The translations under genes and the position numbers were made by a program. Below, piece by piece: positions 60,773 through 64,000 of a DNA stretch of 64,000 bases. Each line of letters opens with the position of its first letter. Position 1 is the first letter of the stretch. This DNA comes from Collinsella aerofaciens (GTDB lineage: Bacteria > Actinomycetota > Coriobacteriia > Coriobacteriales > Coriobacteriaceae), in NCBI GenBank assembly GCA_030826265.1, contig JAPJOH010000007.1, positions 31,678-95,677 of the forward strand. Reading direction: 5' to 3'. The notes below the pieces were generated by a model that saw nothing but the letters and a program-made list of their open reading frames with translations, did not search any database and was not told the DNA's origin.

Positions 60773-61002
60773 TTACGCCTTCTTGATCACGTACGCCAAT
60801 CCAATATCGCAGGCACAGCGTACGATTGACGCGAAGAACCACGATGCTGGCAGCGTCATAAGCAGAGGCTTGCTCACGCTCGGCTCCAGCCCCCTTTGGC
60901 GCGCCGTATAACCAATCCACATCAGCAGCACAATAGCAGCTCACGCCACGGCTTCGGCCTAAACGTATACCCGGCAAGAACAAAGAACACCGGCATGTGA
61001 AA
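60773..61002 (-). pseudogene. Remnant of an acyltransferase-3 (OafA/WecH-like) gene
   Basis: On the minus strand, one frame reads FHMPVFFVLAGYTFRPKPW, a typical first-helix motif of membrane acyltransferases, and soon stops. In another frame the hydrophobic MWIGYTARQRGLEP...SWFFASIVRCACDIGLAYVIKKA reaches a TAA at 60773. The two pieces look like the start and end of one gene after a large internal deletion and a frameshift. No intact coding frame remains. Upstream it merges with the terminator of tRNA-Arg(TCT). Confidence 0.55.
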
Positions 61003-61031
61003 AAGCCCAGACCACCAAGCGGTCTGGGCTT
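61001..61031 (-). terminator. Intrinsic terminator after tRNA-Arg(TCT)
   Basis: AAGCCCAGACC (61003-61013) and GGTCTGGGCTT (61021-61031) pair perfectly; on the minus strand the stem is followed by a T-run. Confidence 0.88.
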
Positions 61032-61040
61032 AATAAACGA

Positions 61041-61117
61041 TGGTGCTCCATGGCGGATTCGAACCGTCGACCTTGGGATTAGAAGTCCCCTGCTCTATCC
61101 AACTGAGCTAATGGAGC
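61041..61117 (-). tRNA. tRNA-Arg (anticodon TCT)
   Basis: Standard cloverleaf with encoded CCA. Acceptor GCTCCAT/ATGGAGC is perfectly paired; D-arm TAGCTCAGTTGGATAGAGC; the anticodon loop CTTCTAA gives TCT, reading AGA; T-loop GTTCGAATC. Confidence 0.95.
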
Positions 61118-61163
61118 AAATAGCCGCACGCCCAAGCAAGCGCAAGCCTGTCAGGCGCAAGTA

Positions 61164-61169
61164 ATTATA
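61164..61169 (-). promoter_or_regulatory. Candidate -10 for tRNA-Arg(TCT)
   Basis: TATAAT on the minus strand, 46 bases before the mature tRNA. The -35 position falls in the end of tagH and is not consensus. Confidence 0.4.
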
Positions 61170-61171
61170 AC

Positions 61172-61939
61172 CTAGTTGAACTGCTCGCGATACGCCTTGC
61201 AGACCTCATCAACCGGGCCGTCCATGCGAAGGTCACCCTTCTCAATCCAAACGGCACGCTGGCAGATGCGCTCAACCTGCTCCATAGAGTGCGAAACGAA
61301 CAGAACCGTCACGTCGCCGCTCTGGATAAAGTGCTGGATACGGTCCTCGCACTTCTGCTGGAAGAACACATCACCGACGGACAACGTCTCGTCAACGATC
61401 AGAATATCGGGCTCGGTAATCGTCGCGATTGCAAAGGCGATACGCGCCACCATGCCCGAGGAGAAGTTCTTAAGCGGCATATCGACAAAGTTCTGCAGCT
61501 CAGCGAATTCGATAATGCCGTCAAAGTTGGCATCGATGAACTCCTTGGTATAGCCAAGCAGGGCGCCGTTCAGATAGATGTTCTCGCGGGCGGTCAGCTC
61601 GGGGTCAAAACCAGCACCAAGCTCAATCAGCGGCGCGATGTTACCGTGCACCTTAACGCTGCCCTCGCTTGGCTCAAGCACGCCAGCGATAATCTTGAGC
61701 ATCGTAGACTTGCCGGAGCCATTGGTGCCGACCAGACCCACGACCTCGCCACGATGAATATCAAACGAGATATGCTTAAGCGCCCTAAACTCCTCAAAGA
61801 ACAACTCATGCTTGGCAAGCTTAATGAAGTACTCCTTGAGGTTGGTCAGCGACTCGGACGCCATGTTAAAGATCATGGTGACGTCGTCGACCTCGACAGC
61901 CAGAGGCTGCTCGCTGTAATCAACAACAGATTCAGTCAT
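61172..61939 (-). CDS. tagH: Polysaccharide/teichoic acid ABC exporter, ATP-binding subunit
   Basis: ATPase of a TagGH/Wzm-Wzt-type exporter that moves lipid-linked glycans across the membrane. 255 residues: Walker A GTNGSGKST (71-79), Q-loop region, signature FSSGM (159-163, divergent from LSGGQ as is usual for this group), Walker B ILIVDE (179-184), H-loop FVSHS. The segment KHELFFEEFRALKHISFDI is typical of the family. No C-terminal glycan-binding domain. ATG at 61939 has AAGGAG seven bases upstream. Exported glycan unknown. Confidence 0.92.
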   Translation of the reverse strand: MTESVVDYSEQPLAVEVDDVTMIFNMASESLTNLKEYFIKLAKHELFFEEFRALKHISFDIHRGEVVGLVGTNGSGKSTMLKIIAGVLEPSEGSVKVHGNIAPLIELGAGFDPELTARENIYLNGALLGYTKEFIDANFDGIIEFAELQNFVDMPLKNFSSGMVARIAFAIATITEPDILIVDETLSVGDVFFQQKCEDRIQHFIQSGDVTVLFVSHSMEQVERICQRAVWIEKGDLRMDGPVDEVCKAYREQFN

Positions 61940-61950
61940 CACAGCACTCC

Positions 61951-62796
61951 TTAGATGTAGAGGATGAACTTGCGCTCGGACTTATGGAACACGGTATAGC
62001 CAATAATAAGCGCAAGAACCGCCCAGGCAACGCACATACCAAACGTCATAAGCGAGGGCGTAGTCTGGAACAGGAAGATATCGCGCATAAACTGCAGGTA
62101 GTTGAACATGGGGTTCGCATACATCAAGATACGCACGAGATGCGGCATTTGCGCAATATAGTCAGTCGTCCAGAAGATGGGCGTAATGTAAGTCCACGCC
62201 GTAATGACGACGCTCCACAGATGCATAACGTCGCGGAAGAAGACCGTAAGGGCAGAGAGCATCATGCCCAGGCCCATGCAGAAGCACATAAGCAGCAGCA
62301 GGCAAACCGGCAGCAGAATCAGGTGCCAAGAAGGCATAACGCGGAACCACAGCATGACGATGGCGACGGCGACCAGCGAGAAGGCAAAGTTGACCAGCGA
62401 GAAGAGCACCTTCTGCGCCGGGAAGACCCAGCGGTGCACCTTAACCTTCTTGAGCAGAGGGGCAGCGCCCACGATCGACGTCAGGGCCTGGTTCGTAGAC
62501 TCGGACATGACGGCAAAGGTAATGTTACCCACGATCAAGTACAGCGGGTACATCTCGGGCGTCATTGAGCCATTGCGACCCTGGCCAAAAATCGTCGAGA
62601 ACACGATGGCCATGACGATCATCATCAGCAGCGGGTTGAGCACCGACCATGCGACGCCCAGAACGCTACGGCGATACTTGATCTTAAAATCCTTGGTAAC
62701 CAGCTGACGAAGGATAAACGCGTCCTTCTCAAATTCGTTCTTAGCAAACGTCGCAGGCAGACTGCGAGTTTCTTGTTGCTTTGTCTGATCCGACAC
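61951..62796 (-). CDS. tagG: Polysaccharide/teichoic acid ABC exporter, permease subunit
   Basis: Membrane partner of the ATPase, ABC2 type. 281 residues with six hydrophobic segments; RQLVTKDFKIKYRRSVLGVAW precedes the first, as in Wzm/TagG permeases, and FFRDVMHLWSVVITAWTYITP is the typical later motif. GTG at 62796 has AAAGGAG eight bases upstream, with no nearer ATG. Twelve bases before tagH; divergent from a glycosyltransferase, which points to a surface-glycan locus continuing beyond the window. Confidence 0.92.
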   Translation of the reverse strand: MSDQTKQQETRSLPATFAKNEFEKDAFILRQLVTKDFKIKYRRSVLGVAWSVLNPLLMMIVMAIVFSTIFGQGRNGSMTPEMYPLYLIVGNITFAVMSESTNQALTSIVGAAPLLKKVKVHRWVFPAQKVLFSLVNFAFSLVAVAIVMLWFRVMPSWHLILLPVCLLLLMCFCMGLGMMLSALTVFFRDVMHLWSVVITAWTYITPIFWTTDYIAQMPHLVRILMYANPMFNYLQFMRDIFLFQTTPSLMTFGMCVAWAVLALIIGYTVFHKSERKFILYI

Positions 62797-62835
62797 GGAT
62801 GCAACTCCTTTACTCGTAATCGTTGACAAACGAAC

Positions 62836-62841
62836 AGTATA
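62836..62841 (-). promoter_or_regulatory. Candidate -10 for tagG-tagH
   Basis: TATACT on the minus strand, 40 bases before the GTG. No convincing -35. Confidence 0.4.
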
Positions 62842-62897
62842 GACCCGACGGCCATGCAAACGATTCGCGCAACAAAACTGGAGAACTAACCCACATC

Positions 62898-62926
62898 TTA
62901 GGATGCCAAGCCCAAACCGCTATACT
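62898..62926 (+). promoter_or_regulatory. Candidate promoter for the glycosyltransferase
   Basis: TTAGGA (62898-62903), 17-bp spacer, TATACT (62921-62926), 31 bases before the GTG start. The -35 is weak. Confidence 0.5.
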
Positions 62927-62956
62927 TTCAAGGATTGAACGTATAAGGAGCATTGA

Positions 62957-63946
62957 GTGAATTCTGAATCCATCGCCGTCATCATCCCCTGCTACAACGA
63001 AGCGCCCACGATCGGCAAAGTCATCGACGACTTTCACCGCGAGCTTCCACAAGCGACGGTCTATGTCTATGACAACAACTCGTCGGACGATACCTCACGC
63101 ATCGCCACCGAGCACGGCGCCACGGTCCGCTTTGAGCCCCGTCAGGGAAAGGGCAACGTATGCCGCCAGATGTTTCGCGACATCGACGCCGATTGCTACC
63201 TGATGGTCGACGGCGACGACACCTACCCCGCCGAGGCGGCCAAGGCCCTCTGCGAGCCCATCCTTAACGGTACGGCCGACATGACCGTAGGCGATCGCCT
63301 TTCAAACGGCACCTACGCCGAGGAAAACAAGCGCGCCTTCCACGGCTTTGGCAACAATCTGGTCCGCGCCATGATCAAGTGGATCTATGGCTACAGCTTC
63401 GATGACGTCATGACCGGCTACCGCGCCATGAGCCGCCCGTTCGTTAAAACCTTCCCAGTGCTTTCCGAGGGCTTTCAGATCGAAACCGAGCTCTCGATCC
63501 ACGCCGTCGACCACCGCTGGCGCATCAAAGATGTGCCCATCGAGTACCGCGACCGTCCCGAGGGTTCCGAGTCCAAACTCAACACAGTGAGCGACGGCAT
63601 TAAAGTCGTTGCGATGATCGGCACGCTGTTCAAGGACTACCGCCCGCTGAAGTTCTTCAGCCTCGTAGCGCTTCTGTTCGCGGTATTCGGCCTCGCCCTG
63701 GGCATGCCCATCGTTGTCGAATATTTCCAGACCGGCCTCGTCCCGCGCTTCCCCACCGCTATGCTCGCCGTCTCGTTTATGTTCCTGTGCGGCCTGAGCC
63801 TTGCGACCGGCTTCATCCTAGATTCTGTAGCAAAGGTCGAAAAAAAGCAGTGGGAGGTCAACGTGTACAGCAAATACGCCTACGACGGTAGTGTCGAGAA
63901 AGTTGGTGTAGAGCCCCATCCGAAGCGAGTCGGCCCGGCGTCCTAG
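62957..63946 (+). CDS. GT2 family membrane glycosyltransferase (polyprenyl-phosphate sugar transferase-like)
   Basis: 329 residues. Catalytic GT2 domain: VIIPCYNEAPTIGKVI, VYDNNSSDDTS, the metal motif VDGDD (84-88), and VMTGYRAMSRPF. The C-terminus carries two TM helices (FSLVALLFAVFGLALGMPIV and AMLAVSFMFLCGLSLATGFI). This architecture matches enzymes that load a sugar onto undecaprenyl phosphate or act early in glycan synthesis; donor and acceptor are unknown. GTG at 62957 with AAGGAG six bases upstream. Confidence 0.9.
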   Translation: MNSESIAVIIPCYNEAPTIGKVIDDFHRELPQATVYVYDNNSSDDTSRIATEHGATVRFEPRQGKGNVCRQMFRDIDADCYLMVDGDDTYPAEAAKALCEPILNGTADMTVGDRLSNGTYAEENKRAFHGFGNNLVRAMIKWIYGYSFDDVMTGYRAMSRPFVKTFPVLSEGFQIETELSIHAVDHRWRIKDVPIEYRDRPEGSESKLNTVSDGIKVVAMIGTLFKDYRPLKFFSLVALLFAVFGLALGMPIVVEYFQTGLVPRFPTAMLAVSFMFLCGLSLATGFILDSVAKVEKKQWEVNVYSKYAYDGSVEKVGVEPHPKRVGPAS

Positions 63947-63968
63947 AATCTGGAATACGGTTGATATC

Positions 63969-64000
63969 CTATGCCGCCTCGACCCTGTCCGCAAGCTCGA
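63969..64000 (-). CDS. Possible 3' end of a minus-strand gene running out of the window
   Basis: On the minus strand the last bases read ...ELADRVEAA followed by TAG (63969-63971), a plausible charged helical C-terminus converging on the glycosyltransferase. Only ten codons are visible, so no function can be given and it may be chance. Confidence 0.3.
   Translation of the reverse strand, partial: ELADRVEAA

Noticed and set aside
60648..60983. A 111-codon minus-strand open frame overlapping the ATPase 3' end
   Set aside because: It is out of frame with the recognisable acyltransferase fragments, has no SD and shows no protein-like pattern.

Overview
The window is a contiguous piece of a high-GC Gram-positive chromosome, most likely from the Actinomycetota class Coriobacteriia and probably Collinsella or a close relative. 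This is inferred from the high GC, the frequent TTG and GTG starts backed by strong Shine-Dalgarno (SD) sequences, the Ala/Glu-rich tails on S16 and L21, the MEP isoprenoid genes, an AdhE-type fermentation enzyme and the gene order. No 16S gene or other direct taxonomic marker is present. Most of the window is core chromosome; accessory DNA is confined to a few short islands.

Layout. 1-1141 (+) holds the 3' end of adhE and an APH-fold kinase. 1319-28080 is almost entirely minus-strand housekeeping. Read in the direction of transcription it runs rpsP-khpA-rimM-trmD-lepB, glyQ-glyS-ppsR, ppdK, rplS-rnhB, yraN-comM-dprA-trmFO-xerC, rpsB-tsf, and pyrH-frr-uppS-cdsA-dxr-rseP-ispG-proS. These cover ribosome biogenesis, nucleotide supply, undecaprenyl and CDP-lipid synthesis, the MEP pathway and competence/recombination functions. 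dinB (28321-29535, +) is followed by an AT-richer mobile island: a REP-associated tyrosine transposase (RAYT) flanked by two inverted REP sequences. 30491-50217 (minus) carries the cell-shape genes mreB-mreC-mreD-mrdA-rodA, a DUF697-like protein, a radical SAM/DUF2344 pair, rplU-rpmA, obgE-nadD-yqeK-rsfS, and upstream a TPR membrane protein, a cyclophilin, a zinc-ribbon membrane protein and a P-type ATPase. tRNA-Arg(CCG) lies at 50294-50370.

50575-59142 (+) is a complete shikimate/Phe/Tyr cluster: aroF-tyrA-aroB-aroA-aroC-pheA-aroEK-aroQ. It has all seven steps from PEP and erythrose-4-phosphate to chorismate, then chorismate mutase/prephenate dehydratase and prephenate dehydrogenase. AroE and AroK are fused into one protein, and a terminator lies in the leader before aroF. 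Next come a lower-GC two-gene module (59274-60724: a DUF4869-like protein and a P-loop ATPase with a TOPRIM-like C-terminal region), a decayed acyltransferase gene, tRNA-Arg(TCT), a polysaccharide ABC exporter (tagH-tagG) and a divergent GT2 glycosyltransferase.

The most interesting material is (i) a REP/REPIN-RAYT system, with the transposase, its two flanking REPs, a perfect 38-bp-arm REPIN at the ppsR stop codon, and a second REPIN family sharing the GGGACGGGG core between aroC and pheA; (ii) the DUF4869/ATPase module; (iii) an apparent ATA start for xerC; (iv) a large winged-helix-like insertion in the site-2 protease; and (v) candidate regulatory sequences ahead of aroF and ppdK. Functional names come from recognising protein families by eye. 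No database searches were run.
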